Below are positions 8,060 through 17,198 of a stretch of 64,000 nucleotides of DNA, in pieces. Position 1 is the first letter of the stretch, and every line of letters starts with the position of its first letter. This stretch comes from Bryobacterales bacterium (lineage in GTDB: Bacteria > Acidobacteriota > Terriglobia > Bryobacterales > Bryobacteraceae). The notes beneath the pieces are model-generated. The model did not search any database, was not told where the DNA came from, and was given only the letters and a program-made list of their open reading frames with translations. The stretch is taken from assembly GCA_020854055.1 (NCBI GenBank), contig JADZGD010000020.1, positions 93,985 through 157,984 of the forward strand, in the 5' to 3' direction. The translations under genes were made by a program, and so were the position numbers.

Positions 8060-9337
8060 CTACAGAGTATAGGTCCACATCAGATAGGGAGCCAGCAGGT
8101 TAGCGCCCTTGGTGGACTGCTTCAGATACTCCCCGGCAAAAAGGTATCCGACACCGCCGGTGAATTTCAGCCGCTTGGAATGGATGTAATTCACATACGT
8201 GTCCAACTCGTTGCCGACGTGGCTGCTGGTGGCGGCCGGATTGCGAACTACCGGCGCGCCGCCGGCGGCATAAAGGGCGTCGGCCCTCGAGTCCAGCCAG
8301 AAGGAATGGTAGTCCGCATTCAGCCTCCACTTGGGCTGAAGATTCCATTCGATGCCGCCGGTGGCGTCGTGCATGTTGCGCCAGCCGACCTGATCGGCGA
8401 TGCCGTAGCGGTAGTGGTTGGTCGGATAGAGTTGGTCAAACGTGCCGGCACGGCCGTCCTTGGGATTCTTATCGCCGGTTGCGTGGTTGTATTCGATGAC
8501 TACTCTCGGCGCTCGTGCGGCGGTGCCGGTGGTGTAGCCCAGGCGCGCAAACGAGGCCCAGGCGTGCACCGGGTCCCCGGAAACGTGTCCGGCCTGTGCG
8601 GCCGTTTCCAGGTTGTAATCGAAGCGGCGTGGAAGTTTCCCCTTGCCGTGCAAGCCGAACGTATAGACGCGGGCATTTCCCCCATGCCCCAGTTCGCCAA
8701 TCGCGTGGCTGGTCGTCTTGAGGAACAGATAAGATTGCCATACGCCCTCCGGCACCATCCGGTCAAACGACGAGTAAACGCCGTGGAACTTGTTGTTGAA
8801 ATGAGGACGGTCGAATTTGCCCTGTACCGGGACGACTACGGAGGAAGCGAAACCGTCGAGCCGCATGCCCGGCTGCTGCCAGGACAGCCGCACGGCATCG
8901 AAGGTGCGGGCCACGTTGCCCCAGTCGGTGGCGCCCACCAGACGCTCTTCGCCGAAGGCCAGTTCCTGCCGTCCGGCGCGCAGGCCTACCCGGCCCTTGC
9001 CGGTATCGCCCAATTCGAAATAACCCTGCCGGAGATCGAAGCTGTCGGCGACCGTGGATGGGACCGGATTGTCGTAGCCCAGTGCCCGCGCGTCCTGCCC
9101 CTGAACGAAAAACCGGAGCCAGGGCGCCGCTTGGATTCCAAGGTTGAGGCGAAGCCGGTGAAGATAGTAATCATCGCTGCGACTCGGATCGAAGCGGATG
9201 TGGTTGAAGCCCTCCATGCGCCCTCGGATCTCGGCGCCGGCGGTCAACCAGGAAGGCAACCCGAAAGTGGCATCGGCTGCGGCAGTGACGGTACCTAGTA
9301 GCAGGCCAGCCGTCAGAACAAGTGGAACTCGCTGCAT
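8060..9337 (-). CDS. Outer-membrane beta-barrel porin, alginate-export (AlgE-like) family
   Basis: A 425-aa protein with a cleavable signal peptide (MQRVPLVLTAGLLLGTVTAAADA) followed by alternating amphipathic strands rich in Trp, Tyr, Phe and Arg. The end is aromatic (APYLMWTYTL), typical of outer-membrane barrels. Features of the alginate-export domain include the early AEIRGRMEGF strand, DDYYLHRLRLNLGI, FVQGQDARALG, LRQGYFELGD and GRQELAFGEERLVGATDWGN. The substrate cannot be read; such porins pass anionic or neutral organic solutes. It is divergent from the CehA-type gene at 9413, with 75 nt between starts. No polysaccharide synthesis cluster is adjacent, so alginate itself is unlikely. 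Confidence 0.82.
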   Translation of the reverse strand: MQRVPLVLTAGLLLGTVTAAADATFGLPSWLTAGAEIRGRMEGFNHIRFDPSRSDDYYLHRLRLNLGIQAAPWLRFFVQGQDARALGYDNPVPSTVADSFDLRQGYFELGDTGKGRVGLRAGRQELAFGEERLVGATDWGNVARTFDAVRLSWQQPGMRLDGFASSVVVPVQGKFDRPHFNNKFHGVYSSFDRMVPEGVWQSYLFLKTTSHAIGELGHGGNARVYTFGLHGKGKLPRRFDYNLETAAQAGHVSGDPVHAWASFARLGYTTGTAARAPRVVIEYNHATGDKNPKDGRAGTFDQLYPTNHYRYGIADQVGWRNMHDATGGIEWNLQPKWRLNADYHSFWLDSRADALYAAGGAPVVRNPAATSSHVGNELDTYVNYIHSKRLKFTGGVGYLFAGEYLKQSTKGANLLAPYLMWTYTL

Positions 9338-9412
9338 AAACTCAGTTCTCAGATTCGCACGAATCGCTTGATTACACCCTCGGTTCTTATCGGCTGGTGA
9401 TAGAATTCCGCC

Positions 9413-11572
9413 ATGGTGCGACTCTGGCTCACCCGTCTGTCGCTCGCGCTGGCCCTCGCCGCGCTGTTTGCCGCCTGTTTTCCCGGTTCCCGTTTACCGG
9501 CCGAAGACTGGCCGGCGGATTGGGAGAACGCCGCCACCGGCGCCCGCGAAGTACTCGGGAGGATGATTGGCATGTATCCCGGCTCCGTTCAGCCGGCGGC
9601 CCGCAAGCTTGTCGATTCCTTTCTGGCGGAAGCGAAACAGCTCTCCGACAAACGAGCCGGCTTGCTCAACCACCGCGATACCTTGGCCGCGGCCGAATTG
9701 GACACAGGGCTGGAGAAGGTCCGTCAGCAGTCGGGTGAACTGGCCCGCCGGCTCGACCCGGCACTGGCGGACGATCGGTCCGTGATCCGGTTGAGCGGGC
9801 AGACGACGGAGCGGAACGTCGATGCCGCCGTTGGCTCGACGGCGGTAATCGTTCACCGTCAAGGGGAGCGGGACGCGCCTCCGGCCTTTGCCTGGCGTCA
9901 CATCGATCTCGCTTCGGGCGAACGTGAGCGAAGTGTAGAGCCGCCGCCGCAGGCAAATTATTACGCCGTGCTCGAACTGGTAAACGCCATCCCCGGTTCG
10001 AACGATTACACGTTCCACCTGGGCGCCGATACCGTGAAGCTGAAAGTCACCGCGCCTGAGCGCTACCGGGTGCGCGTGACCCTTCTCGGGCCCGATGGCG
10101 CGCCAACCGAGGCTGCCGTGGGCCTTTACGCCGCCGGCGGGCAACTGTTGACTCCAGACAACGCGCTTGATTTCGGCGCGGGCGGTTTTGCTTACCGTCC
10201 GGTGAACTGGCGGGAGCACAACAACACGCGGTTCTGGCCTGGGGCCGCGGCCCATCTCACGCGCTGCTTTTTCGTCCGGGGCGGGTTCTCGATTCCGCTG
10301 CCGGCGGGCGGTTACCGGCTCATCGTCACCAAGGGTCCCGAGTTTCTACCGGCCGATATGACGCTTGAGGTGAAGCCGGGCGATGAGACGCGGCAGCGGG
10401 TACAGTTGAAACGCTGGGTGGATATGCCGGCCAAGGGCTGGCAGTCGGGCGACTGCCACATCCACTACCAGCGTTCGAGCAGGGAAGCGAACCAGCGCCT
10501 GCTGTTGTGGTCCCGCGCCGAAGACCTGCGGATGAATAATATCCTCCGCATGGGAGATGCCCGGGAAACCTACTTCGAACAGTACGCCTTTGGCTCCCGC
10601 GGCCGCTTCCTGGCGCCAGGCACCGCATTTGTGCCGGGGCAGGAAGACCCGCGCACCGCGGTGATGGGCCACACCATCCAACTGAATCTCCAGGCGCCGG
10701 TGCGCGATCCGTCGCACTACTATCTCTACGAGAACATCTTCGAGCAGACGCGCCGCCAGGGCGGGCTGGCTGGTTACGCGCACGTGAACGCGGACCTGTT
10801 CAACGTACACCGGGACATGACGCTCAATGTTCCGCTGGGCAACGTCGACTTTGCTGAAATCTGCGAGTTCGGATACATCAAGACCGGACTCTGGTACGAG
10901 TTTCTGAACCTCGGCTTCAAGCTCGCCGCCGCCGCCGGAAGCGACGCACCCTGGGGCGGTACGGTGGGCGATTCGCGAGTCTACGTCTACACCGGGCGGG
11001 CCTTTAGCGCCGACGATTGGTTCAGCGGCCTGCGCCGCGGCCGGACCTTTGTTACCACCGGCCCGATGCTGGAGCTCACCGTGGACGGGAAGTTGCCTGG
11101 GGATGAGATTCGCCTTGCCGCCGGCCGCAAACTTCGCGTTCACTCCGCCGCCTCGGCCGGCTATCTGAATCAGCCCATGGGGACGCTGGAGATCGTGGTG
11201 AATGGAACGGTTGTGCGCAGCCGGCCGGTCGAATCCGGCCGCGCCGGGCTGGACTTCGACCTGCCGCTCGAGCACAGCGCGTGGGTCGCGGCGCGCACCG
11301 GGGGAGCGCACACGACGCCGGTGTACGTAACCATTGCCGGAGAGCGCCACTGGGCCCGCGAGCGCGCGGCTGAATTGATCGCCACCCGCGAGAAACAGCT
11401 GGGCGAAATCGAGGCTTTGTTGGACCGGGACAATGCTACCGGACAGGGATGGCGGGGCGCGTGGGAGAGCCCGGAGGCCTGGCGGGCAGGGCGGGAACGT
11501 GTGCGGGAGTCAATCGCAACAGCGCGCAGCTTCTATCAGCGCCTGCGGGCCGAAGCCGCGCCATCAAAGTGA
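9413..11572 (+). CDS. CehA/McbA-family metallohydrolase (PHP-like), exported
   Basis: A 719-aa protein with an N-terminal signal sequence (WLTRLSLALALAALFAACF; the Cys suggests a lipoprotein signal). The first half carries beta-rich domains of unclear role. The CehA/McbA catalytic region then shows SGDCHIHYQ, GQEDPRTAVMGHTIQLNL, GLAGYAHVN, AAAAGSDAPWGG and GRTFVTTGPMLEL. These His/Asp positions form the metal site of the PHP-like fold. The founding members hydrolyse carbamate pesticides, but homologues are abundant in soil bacteria and planctomycetes with unknown natural substrates. The C-terminal ~60 residues are helical. Its last codons are followed by a small membrane ORF. Confidence 0.82.
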   Translation: MVRLWLTRLSLALALAALFAACFPGSRLPAEDWPADWENAATGAREVLGRMIGMYPGSVQPAARKLVDSFLAEAKQLSDKRAGLLNHRDTLAAAELDTGLEKVRQQSGELARRLDPALADDRSVIRLSGQTTERNVDAAVGSTAVIVHRQGERDAPPAFAWRHIDLASGERERSVEPPPQANYYAVLELVNAIPGSNDYTFHLGADTVKLKVTAPERYRVRVTLLGPDGAPTEAAVGLYAAGGQLLTPDNALDFGAGGFAYRPVNWREHNNTRFWPGAAAHLTRCFFVRGGFSIPLPAGGYRLIVTKGPEFLPADMTLEVKPGDETRQRVQLKRWVDMPAKGWQSGDCHIHYQRSSREANQRLLLWSRAEDLRMNNILRMGDARETYFEQYAFGSRGRFLAPGTAFVPGQEDPRTAVMGHTIQLNLQAPVRDPSHYYLYENIFEQTRRQGGLAGYAHVNADLFNVHRDMTLNVPLGNVDFAEICEFGYIKTGLWYEFLNLGFKLAAAAGSDAPWGGTVGDSRVYVYTGRAFSADDWFSGLRRGRTFVTTGPMLELTVDGKLPGDEIRLAAGRKLRVHSAASAGYLNQPMGTLEIVVNGTVVRSRPVESGRAGLDFDLPLEHSAWVAARTGGAHTTPVYVTIAGERHWARERAAELIATREKQLGEIEALLDRDNATGQGWRGAWESPEAWRAGRERVRESIATARSFYQRLRAEAAPSK

Positions 11573-11605
11573 ACAGCAGCATCACAGCGCTATCATGGAA
11601 GCCGA

Positions 11606-11773
11606 ATGGACGCGGCTGGTCAACTCGGTTGGGGCGCATGGCTGCATAGCGCATGGATGCTGCTGTGCGTCATCTTCTTTGTGCTGGCGGTGGGGCTGAT
11701 CGGTTTCTGGATCTGGTTCCGGACCAGGCAGATCACGGTGGCTGAGCCGGATAAGCGGACTCCCCCGCTTTAA
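11606..11773 (+). CDS. Small single-pass membrane protein (55 aa)
   Basis: ATG 11606 has GGAAG about 6 nt upstream, and the frame runs 55 codons to TAA 11771-11773. The peptide starts MDAAGQLGWGAWLHSAWM, then has a clear transmembrane helix (LLCVIFFVLAVGLIGFWIWF) and a polar basic tail ending RTPPL. It lies 33 nt after the CehA-type gene, so it may be co-transcribed with it. Its stop interlocks with the stop of the zinc-ribbon gene on the opposite strand (TTAA, 11770-11773). Function unknown; membrane proteins of this size are often regulators or assembly partners. Confidence 0.65.
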   Translation: MDAAGQLGWGAWLHSAWMLLCVIFFVLAVGLIGFWIWFRTRQITVAEPDKRTPPL

Positions 11774-12615
11774 TTCTTGTTCGAATAAGTGACGCCGATG
11801 GTCGTTTTGCCGGAGTCCGTGCCGATGATCACGCCGAGCGTGCGATTGCCGTTCTTGGCGGATATGATGAATCCCTGAGGCAGTTTCGTCTGGCTCTCGA
11901 TCTGATATCCATTCGAGGTGAGCAGTGACACGTATTGCGGACCCGCGGTCTCGACCGGATCAGTGGTGAGAAAGCTTACTGTGCCGCTCTCTCCCTCGGA
12001 GGTGGAAGAGGCGAGCACAGCCTGCGATTGGGCGCCGGGATACGCCGGGATCCAGCCGGGCACCTTGGCGCTGCCGCCAAAATCCATCGAGCCCTCGCCC
12101 GAGCGCATATGGATGCCTCCGCCGCCACTGGAGTCCGTTTCGATGGTTACCGGAGCTTTGCCCTCCTCTTCGAAGACGAACTTGCCCTGCTTGGCATCTT
12201 CGAAGTTCATTCTCATCATTTTCCCGCTGCGCTTGTCGCGGACTGCGATTACGCCGCTAGCCTCGTCAACCCGCAGAACCTCGTAATCGGGATTCATCGC
12301 CGTAACCATCTTGCCCACCGCCAGCGCCGGATTGGATTTGAGCAGATCCGGATCGAGGCCCGCCTGCTTGGCCTTGTGAACCAGGAATATTCCCGCGCCA
12401 ACAACCGTGATACCCACCAGCAGAACCAGGCCGGCAATGCCCACCAGCACCCACATGAGCAGGTGCGACTTCTTCTTTTGGGGTGATGGGGGAACCGCCG
12501 TCTGGCCGGGTACGGCCGCCGGTGGAACGGCGGCCGTTCCGCCTCCAACCGGCCGGCCGCACGAGGTGCAGAAACTGCCGCTGGTTTGCGAGCCGCAATT
12601 GGGACAAAATGCCAT
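11770..12615 (-). CDS. Zinc-ribbon membrane protein of unknown function
   Basis: A 281-aa protein with an N-terminal zinc ribbon (CPNCG...CTSCG, residues 4-19), a Pro/Ala linker, one transmembrane helix (LLMWVLVGIAGLVLLVGITV, about 53-72) and a ~200-residue soluble domain outside. The soluble part contains RVDEASGVIAVRDKRSGKMM and a Gly/Ser loop, and ends in a beta-rich region. A strong AGGAGG ribosome-binding site precedes the ATG. This layout is common in acidobacterial and other bacterial membrane proteins without assigned function. It is convergent with the CehA gene group and divergent from the chemosensory operon. Confidence 0.78.
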   Translation of the reverse strand: MAFCPNCGSQTSGSFCTSCGRPVGGGTAAVPPAAVPGQTAVPPSPQKKKSHLLMWVLVGIAGLVLLVGITVVGAGIFLVHKAKQAGLDPDLLKSNPALAVGKMVTAMNPDYEVLRVDEASGVIAVRDKRSGKMMRMNFEDAKQGKFVFEEEGKAPVTIETDSSGGGGIHMRSGEGSMDFGGSAKVPGWIPAYPGAQSQAVLASSTSEGESGTVSFLTTDPVETAGPQYVSLLTSNGYQIESQTKLPQGFIISAKNGNRTLGVIIGTDSGKTTIGVTYSNKN

Positions 12616-12772
12616 GAAATCCTCCTAGCCTCTGGCTGCTCATAAATGTACTCCGCGTTCTTTGATGATGCAACCTGTTTTCTCTCCGGGCACAGGCGGC
12701 GCATACGCTTAAAGACGCCTACCGCCCCGCCGATGAGATAGACAGGTCAGCTGGTAGCTGGAAGGAGAGTGG

Positions 12773-13144
12773 ATGTCCCTTGATGTCTTGATTGTTGATG
12801 ATTCGGCGGCGATCCGAAAAATCCTGCAGCGGGTACTGCGGCAGGCTGAAGTGCCCGTAGGGCATGTTTATGAGGCTGGGGATGGGTTGGAGGCATTGGA
12901 GATGCTAAAGACCCAGGCGGTCGGCCTGATCCTATCCGACATCAATATGCCGAACATGGACGGGCTGCAGTTTCTGAGCCAGGTTCGCGCCAATGACGCA
13001 TGGAAATCGGTGCCGGTGATGATGATCACCACCGAAGGCGGGCAGGCAAAGGTGATGGAGGCGGTACAGTTGGGCGCCTCCGGGTACGTCCGCAAACCCT
13101 TCACCGCGGACCAGATCAAGGAGAAACTGACGGGGATCATCTGA
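12773..13144 (+). CDS. cheY: CheY-like single-domain response regulator (first copy)
   Basis: A 123-aa stand-alone receiver. LIVDDSAAIRKILQRVL holds the acidic pair, LILSDINMPNMDG the phosphoacceptor Asp, MMITTEGG the switch Thr, and GYVRKPFTADQI the conserved Lys. There is no output domain, so it acts by binding a partner protein. A GGAAGGAG ribosome-binding site lies just before the ATG. It is the first gene of the eight-gene chemosensory operon, 45 nt before the first cheX. Its downstream target is unknown because no flagellar or pilus motor gene is in the window. Confidence 0.93.
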   Translation: MSLDVLIVDDSAAIRKILQRVLRQAEVPVGHVYEAGDGLEALEMLKTQAVGLILSDINMPNMDGLQFLSQVRANDAWKSVPVMMITTEGGQAKVMEAVQLGASGYVRKPFTADQIKEKLTGII

Positions 13145-13189
13145 AGCCGCGGGCTTTGCAGTCCGCCGCCGCCAGACGGAGCGACGACG

Positions 13190-13726
13190 ATGAAAGATCA
13201 ACTTCTGCACGACAAACTTTCGGCTGCCATCAGGACGGCAACCGAGGAAGTATTTGCCACCATGCTGGGCACTGAAATTACTGCGCAGCCATCCTACGCC
13301 GACCACAAGGCATCCCGGCCCACCGACGGTGTGGTCGGTCTCATCGGCCTGGCGGGAAACTGGGTGGGCACCGGATCGATTGCCTGTTCGGCTGAGCTTG
13401 CCTGCAAACTCTCGGCACAGCTTCTGATGTCGGAATACGAGGCGGTGAACGAGGAAGTCCTCGACGCCGTCGCCGAGGTGACCAACATGATCATCGGCAA
13501 TGTGAAGACGTTGATCGAGGATGAACTGGGGCCGCTCGGATTGAGTATTCCGACCGTGGTGTTTGGACGGAATTTCACCACGCTGACCGCGGGTACCTCC
13601 GATTGGACGATCGTTCCGTTCCTGTGCGGCAGCGAAAAGCTCGAGGTGAACATCTGCCTGACGCCCGCCAAGACCCAGTTGCATGTTCGGCCTGGATTCG
13701 TTAGCCCCACCGTGGTGGGCAACTGA
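13190..13726 (+). CDS. cheX: CheX-like CheY-P phosphatase family protein (first copy)
   Basis: A 178-aa protein of the CheC/CheX/FliY family, which dephosphorylates CheY-P. The active-site pattern ExxN occurs once, in VAEVTNMIIGNVKTLIE; a single ExxN helix is typical of CheX, while CheC usually has two. Other family features are GLIGLAGNWVGTGSIACS, LLMSEYEAVNEEVLDAV and FGRNFTTLTAG. A GGAGC site precedes the ATG. It sits between cheY and cheA, so its likely substrate is the adjacent CheY-P. A second shorter paralogue lies at 17578-18051. Confidence 0.85.
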   Translation: MKDQLLHDKLSAAIRTATEEVFATMLGTEITAQPSYADHKASRPTDGVVGLIGLAGNWVGTGSIACSAELACKLSAQLLMSEYEAVNEEVLDAVAEVTNMIIGNVKTLIEDELGPLGLSIPTVVFGRNFTTLTAGTSDWTIVPFLCGSEKLEVNICLTPAKTQLHVRPGFVSPTVVGN

Positions 13727-13768
13727 CAGGCCGGGTCCGCCGATACCCGGGGGCGGGGGTTAAGAATC

Positions 13769-15778
13769 ATGGCAGCAACGTGGGACGAAGTTAAATGCGG
13801 GATTGAACGCGCCGTGGATGCACTGGCAGCGCAGGTGATCGGTTGGCCCGATGAAACCCCGTCAGCGGAGTGGATGCAGTCGATCGGATCGCTGCTGGCG
13901 GCGGTTTCCGGCGAGGCGGCAGCGATTGAACGTCCGGGTGTTGCAAGCATCGCTGCCGGGCTGGCTGATCGCAGCGCGCGGGAAACCGAATTATTACCCG
14001 ACATAGAGCGGGTGATCGAGATGATCCGCGACGAGCTGCGCGAACCGCCGCCGGCCGTTCCGATGCCGGTCTCCATTGCCGAGGATCCGGAACTGCTCAA
14101 CGACTTCGTGCTCGAAGCGCGGGAACATCTGTCGTCGATCGAGGAGAACCTGCTGGTTCTCGAACGGGATCCGCAACAGGCTGACGTCATTCACAGTGTC
14201 TTTCGCAGCTTTCACACCATCAAAGGGTTGGCCGGATTCCTGAATCTGGGCGAGATGCAGGAGGTTTCCCATGAGGTGGAGACCGCGCTCGATCTTGCCC
14301 GGAACCACCAACTGGCAATCACGCCTCACGTCATCGATGTGGTGCTGGCGGCGGCCGATCACCTGAAGCAATGGCTGGAGGCGGTGGCCGGCCGGCTGAA
14401 CGGGCAGCCGGTCCCTCCGCCCGATTCGGCCGGTACGCTGCTGGTCCGCGTACGCGCCCTGGCGGCCGGGCAGCCGGTCGAGCCGGCCCCCGCCGTCTGC
14501 AAAACGGAAGCAGCGGCCGGCGCCGAAGCCGCCGCTGGCGGTGAGGAGTCCGGCGCCGAATCCAAGGCGTCCTCCGGCTCCTCCGGGCAGAAGTCCGGGG
14601 CCAATGCGGTCCGGGTGGAAACATCCAAGCTGGACCATCTGGTGGACATGGTCGGCGAGATGATGATCGCGCAGTCCCTGGTCCGCCACGATCCCGGCCT
14701 GGCCTCGCTCAACCGGCCGCCGCTAGCCCGCAACCTGTCCCAGTTGGCGCGGATCACCCAGGAGTTACAGAAGACCGCCATGTCGATGCGAATGATCCAC
14801 ATCGGCAGCCTGTTCCAAAAGATGGCGCGGCTGGTTCGCGACCTCTCGCGCAAATCGAACAAACAGGTGGCGTTTGAGACTCGCGGCGAAGAGACGGAAC
14901 TCGACCGCCACCTGGTGGAGGAGTTGGCCGATCCGCTGATGCACATGATCCGCAATTCCCTCGACCACGGTATCGAGCATCCGGCCGAGCGGGTCAAGGC
15001 GGGCAAACCGGAGGCCGGGCGGCTGCGGCTTGGGGCCTGTCACCAGGCCGGCCACATCGTCATTGAAGTGGCGGACGACGGTCGCGGGTTGGATCGTGAA
15101 AGGATTCGCCGCAAAGCGATGGAGCGCGGTCTGATCGCGGCTGAAGACACGCTCAGTGAGAGCGAAATCTACAACCTGATTTTCCAGCCCGGTTTCTCCA
15201 CCGCCGAGCAGATTACCGACATCTCCGGCCGGGGTGTCGGGATGGACGTTGTCCGCAAGAAGATCGCCAAACTGCGGGGGCGGATCGACATTCAAAGCAC
15301 TCCCGGAGCCGGTACGGTGTTCTCGCTGCGCCTGCCGCTGACGCTGGCCATCATTGACGGGTTAGTGGTGGGGGTGGGAGCGGAACGCTACATCATTCCG
15401 CTGTTCGCCGTGCGGGAGATGCTTCGTCCCTCGGCGGATATGATTTCCACGGTTGAGAACCGGGCCGAGATGGCGCTGGTTCGCGGCCATCTGTTGCCCG
15501 TGGTGCGGCTGGGGGAGCGTTTCGGCGTGCGGACCGCCGGTGCCGGGGACCGGGAGGGCCTGCTGATTGTCGCCGAGTCCTCGGAACGTGCCTTCTGTCT
15601 CCATGTGGACGTGTTGATTGGCAAGCAGGAAGTGGTGATCAAGAGCCTGGGCGAGATGCTGAGCGACATTCCCGGGATTGCGGGCGGGGCCATCCTCGGA
15701 GACGGACGGGTGGGTTTGATTCTCGATCTTGACGGCGTCTTTCGGGCTAAGGATGGGGCGCGCCGGGTGAAAGGATGA
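13769..15778 (+). CDS. cheA: CheA sensor histidine kinase
   Basis: A 669-aa chemosensory kinase. An unusual ~105-residue N-terminal helical region precedes the Hpt (P1) domain, whose phosphoacceptor is His149 in FRSFHTIKG. A low-complexity Ala/Glu/Gly linker (~245-275) takes the place of a clear P2. Dimerisation helices (P3) and the ATPase (P4) follow, with N-box MHMIRNSLDHGIE, G1 DDGRGL and G2 GRGVGMDVV. The end is a CheW-like P5 domain (GVGAERYIIPLFAVREML...LPVVRLGERFG). The kinase is therefore intact. No separate cheW or receptor gene is in the operon, so those partners must be elsewhere, or signalling is unusual. Confidence 0.95.
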   Translation: MAATWDEVKCGIERAVDALAAQVIGWPDETPSAEWMQSIGSLLAAVSGEAAAIERPGVASIAAGLADRSARETELLPDIERVIEMIRDELREPPPAVPMPVSIAEDPELLNDFVLEAREHLSSIEENLLVLERDPQQADVIHSVFRSFHTIKGLAGFLNLGEMQEVSHEVETALDLARNHQLAITPHVIDVVLAAADHLKQWLEAVAGRLNGQPVPPPDSAGTLLVRVRALAAGQPVEPAPAVCKTEAAAGAEAAAGGEESGAESKASSGSSGQKSGANAVRVETSKLDHLVDMVGEMMIAQSLVRHDPGLASLNRPPLARNLSQLARITQELQKTAMSMRMIHIGSLFQKMARLVRDLSRKSNKQVAFETRGEETELDRHLVEELADPLMHMIRNSLDHGIEHPAERVKAGKPEAGRLRLGACHQAGHIVIEVADDGRGLDRERIRRKAMERGLIAAEDTLSESEIYNLIFQPGFSTAEQITDISGRGVGMDVVRKKIAKLRGRIDIQSTPGAGTVFSLRLPLTLAIIDGLVVGVGAERYIIPLFAVREMLRPSADMISTVENRAEMALVRGHLLPVVRLGERFGVRTAGAGDREGLLIVAESSERAFCLHVDVLIGKQEVVIKSLGEMLSDIPGIAGGAILGDGRVGLILDLDGVFRAKDGARRVKG

Positions 15779-15781
15779 AGC

Positions 15782-16636
15782 GTGGCTAGCTTGGACATCC
15801 CCTTTGTGGAAACCCTCAGCGAGCGGGAATTCGAGCACGTCTGCGCGCTGGCCCGCCGGCAGTTCGGGCTCGATTTGCGCCGTGGCAAGGAGTCCCTGGT
15901 TTCAGCACGCCTCGGCAAGAAGATGCGCGAGGCCAACTGTAAGTCTTTCCAGGAGTACTTCCGGTACGTCTCGCGGGATCCGAGCGGTCAGGCGCTGGTC
16001 AACCTGATCGACGCTTTGACCACCAATCACACCAGTTTTCTGCGCGAGCCGAGGCATTTCGACTTTCTGCGCAAAGTCGCGCTGGAGCGCATGTCGGCAC
16101 GGGAGCGGCTGGATATATGGAGCGCCGCCTGTTCGACCGGCGAGGAGCCGTACTCGATCTGTTTTCACCTGCTGGAGGAGGCGCGCAAACAGCCGTTCCA
16201 AAGCGCGGAGGGAGCGGTCCGGGTTCTGGCCAGCGATATCTCTACCCGGGTGCTGTCAACGGCCCGCCAGGGTATTTATGCCGAGGAGCGTGTTCAGGGT
16301 CTGGACGAGGAATGGAAACGCCGGTATTTGTTGCGCGGGCACGGTCCGCAGGCCGGCTCATACCGCATCAAGCCGGCGGTGGCGCGGCTGGTCGAGTTCC
16401 GCCGCCTCAACCTGATCGAGAAACTGACGCTTGACCGCCGCTTCCAGGTGATCTTCTGCCGCAACGTAATGATCTATTTCGACAAGCCGACGCAGGAAAA
16501 GGTCGTCTCCCAGCTTGCCGGATATCTGGAGCCTGGAGGGTACCTGTTGGTGGGACACGCCGAGAGTCTGACCGGGATCTCTCACTCGCTTGAATACGTC
16601 CATCCGGCGATCTACCGCAAGCCGGCCGGGCGCTGA
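15782..16636 (+). CDS. cheR: CheR chemoreceptor glutamate methyltransferase
   Basis: SAM-dependent methylation of receptor glutamates for adaptation. The 284-aa protein has the CheR N-terminal helical domain (about 10-75, FEHVCALARRQFGLDL), NHTSFLREPRHFDFLR, the SAM motif SAACSTGEEPYSI and CRNVMIYFDKPTQEKVV. It ends GYLLVGHAESLTGISHSLEYV. The GTG start is 3 nt after the cheA stop with AAAGGA just upstream, so translation is coupled to cheA. It has no TPR or C-terminal tether sequence. With CheB and CheD present, the methylation branch is complete although receptors are not encoded here. Confidence 0.95.
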   Translation: MASLDIPFVETLSEREFEHVCALARRQFGLDLRRGKESLVSARLGKKMREANCKSFQEYFRYVSRDPSGQALVNLIDALTTNHTSFLREPRHFDFLRKVALERMSARERLDIWSAACSTGEEPYSICFHLLEEARKQPFQSAEGAVRVLASDISTRVLSTARQGIYAEERVQGLDEEWKRRYLLRGHGPQAGSYRIKPAVARLVEFRRLNLIEKLTLDRRFQVIFCRNVMIYFDKPTQEKVVSQLAGYLEPGGYLLVGHAESLTGISHSLEYVHPAIYRKPAGR

Positions 16637-16668
16637 GCGGACCCTGCGAGGGTTGCAAAGAAGGGAAC

Positions 16669-17157
16669 GTGGTTTTGAAAACAGTGATCGTCGGTATGGC
16701 CGACGCCAGAGTATCCGAAGAGCAGGACTCGACGCTGATTACTTACGCTTTGGGATCGTGCGTGGCAGTGGCCCTGCACGATCCGCAGGCGATGATCGGC
16801 GGAATGATCCACTACATGCTGCCCGATTCCTCGCTCGATCCGGGAAAAGCCCAGGCGCGGCCGTGGATGTTCGCCGACACGGGGATTCCCATTCTGCTTG
16901 ACGAGTTGAAGCGCGCCGGCGCCACGCGGCGACGGATGCGGGTGTTTCTGGCGGGAGGCGCGCAGGTGCTGGACAGCAGCAATTTTTTCGAGATCGGCAA
17001 GCGGAATTATCTGGCCGCCCGTAAATTGCTGTGGAAGGCCGGATTGCTGGTGAAGGGTGAAGACGTGGGCGGCACCGGATCGCGCACGGTGAGCCTGCGG
17101 CTGTCTGACGGGCGATTTCTGATCCGCTCCCCGGCACAGCAGGAAAGGACGTTATGA
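16669..17157 (+). CDS. cheD: CheD chemoreceptor glutamine deamidase
   Basis: Deamidates receptor glutamines and, in Bacillus-type systems, binds CheC/CheY-P. The 162-aa length is usual. The catalytic Cys is in YALGSCVAVALHD, the catalytic His in GGMIHYMLPDSS, and the Thr/Ser site in VGGTGSRTVSLRLSDG. The GTG start at 16669 has AAGAAGGGA just upstream. The stop overlaps an ATG at 17154 (ATGA) that may or may not be the next gene's start. The pairing of CheD with CheX-type proteins in one operon hints at a CheD-phosphatase adaptation circuit. Confidence 0.93.
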   Translation: MVLKTVIVGMADARVSEEQDSTLITYALGSCVAVALHDPQAMIGGMIHYMLPDSSLDPGKAQARPWMFADTGIPILLDELKRAGATRRRMRVFLAGGAQVLDSSNFFEIGKRNYLAARKLLWKAGLLVKGEDVGGTGSRTVSLRLSDGRFLIRSPAQQERTL

Positions 17158-17198
17158 GGCGAGATGCCGCCAGCGAGCCGGCGGAGATAGGAGATGTG

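Noticed and set aside
8180..9298. Plus-strand open frame of 372 codons
   Set aside because: Antisense to the alginate-export porin gene, which has a clear signal peptide and barrel pattern.
10346..11350. Minus-strand open frame of 334 codons
   Set aside because: Antisense to the CehA-type gene, which has all family motifs in its own frame.
17154..17198. N-terminal extension of the second CheY overlapping the cheD stop
   Set aside because: It would add 15 residues without receiver similarity. A strong ribosome-binding site favours ATG 17199.
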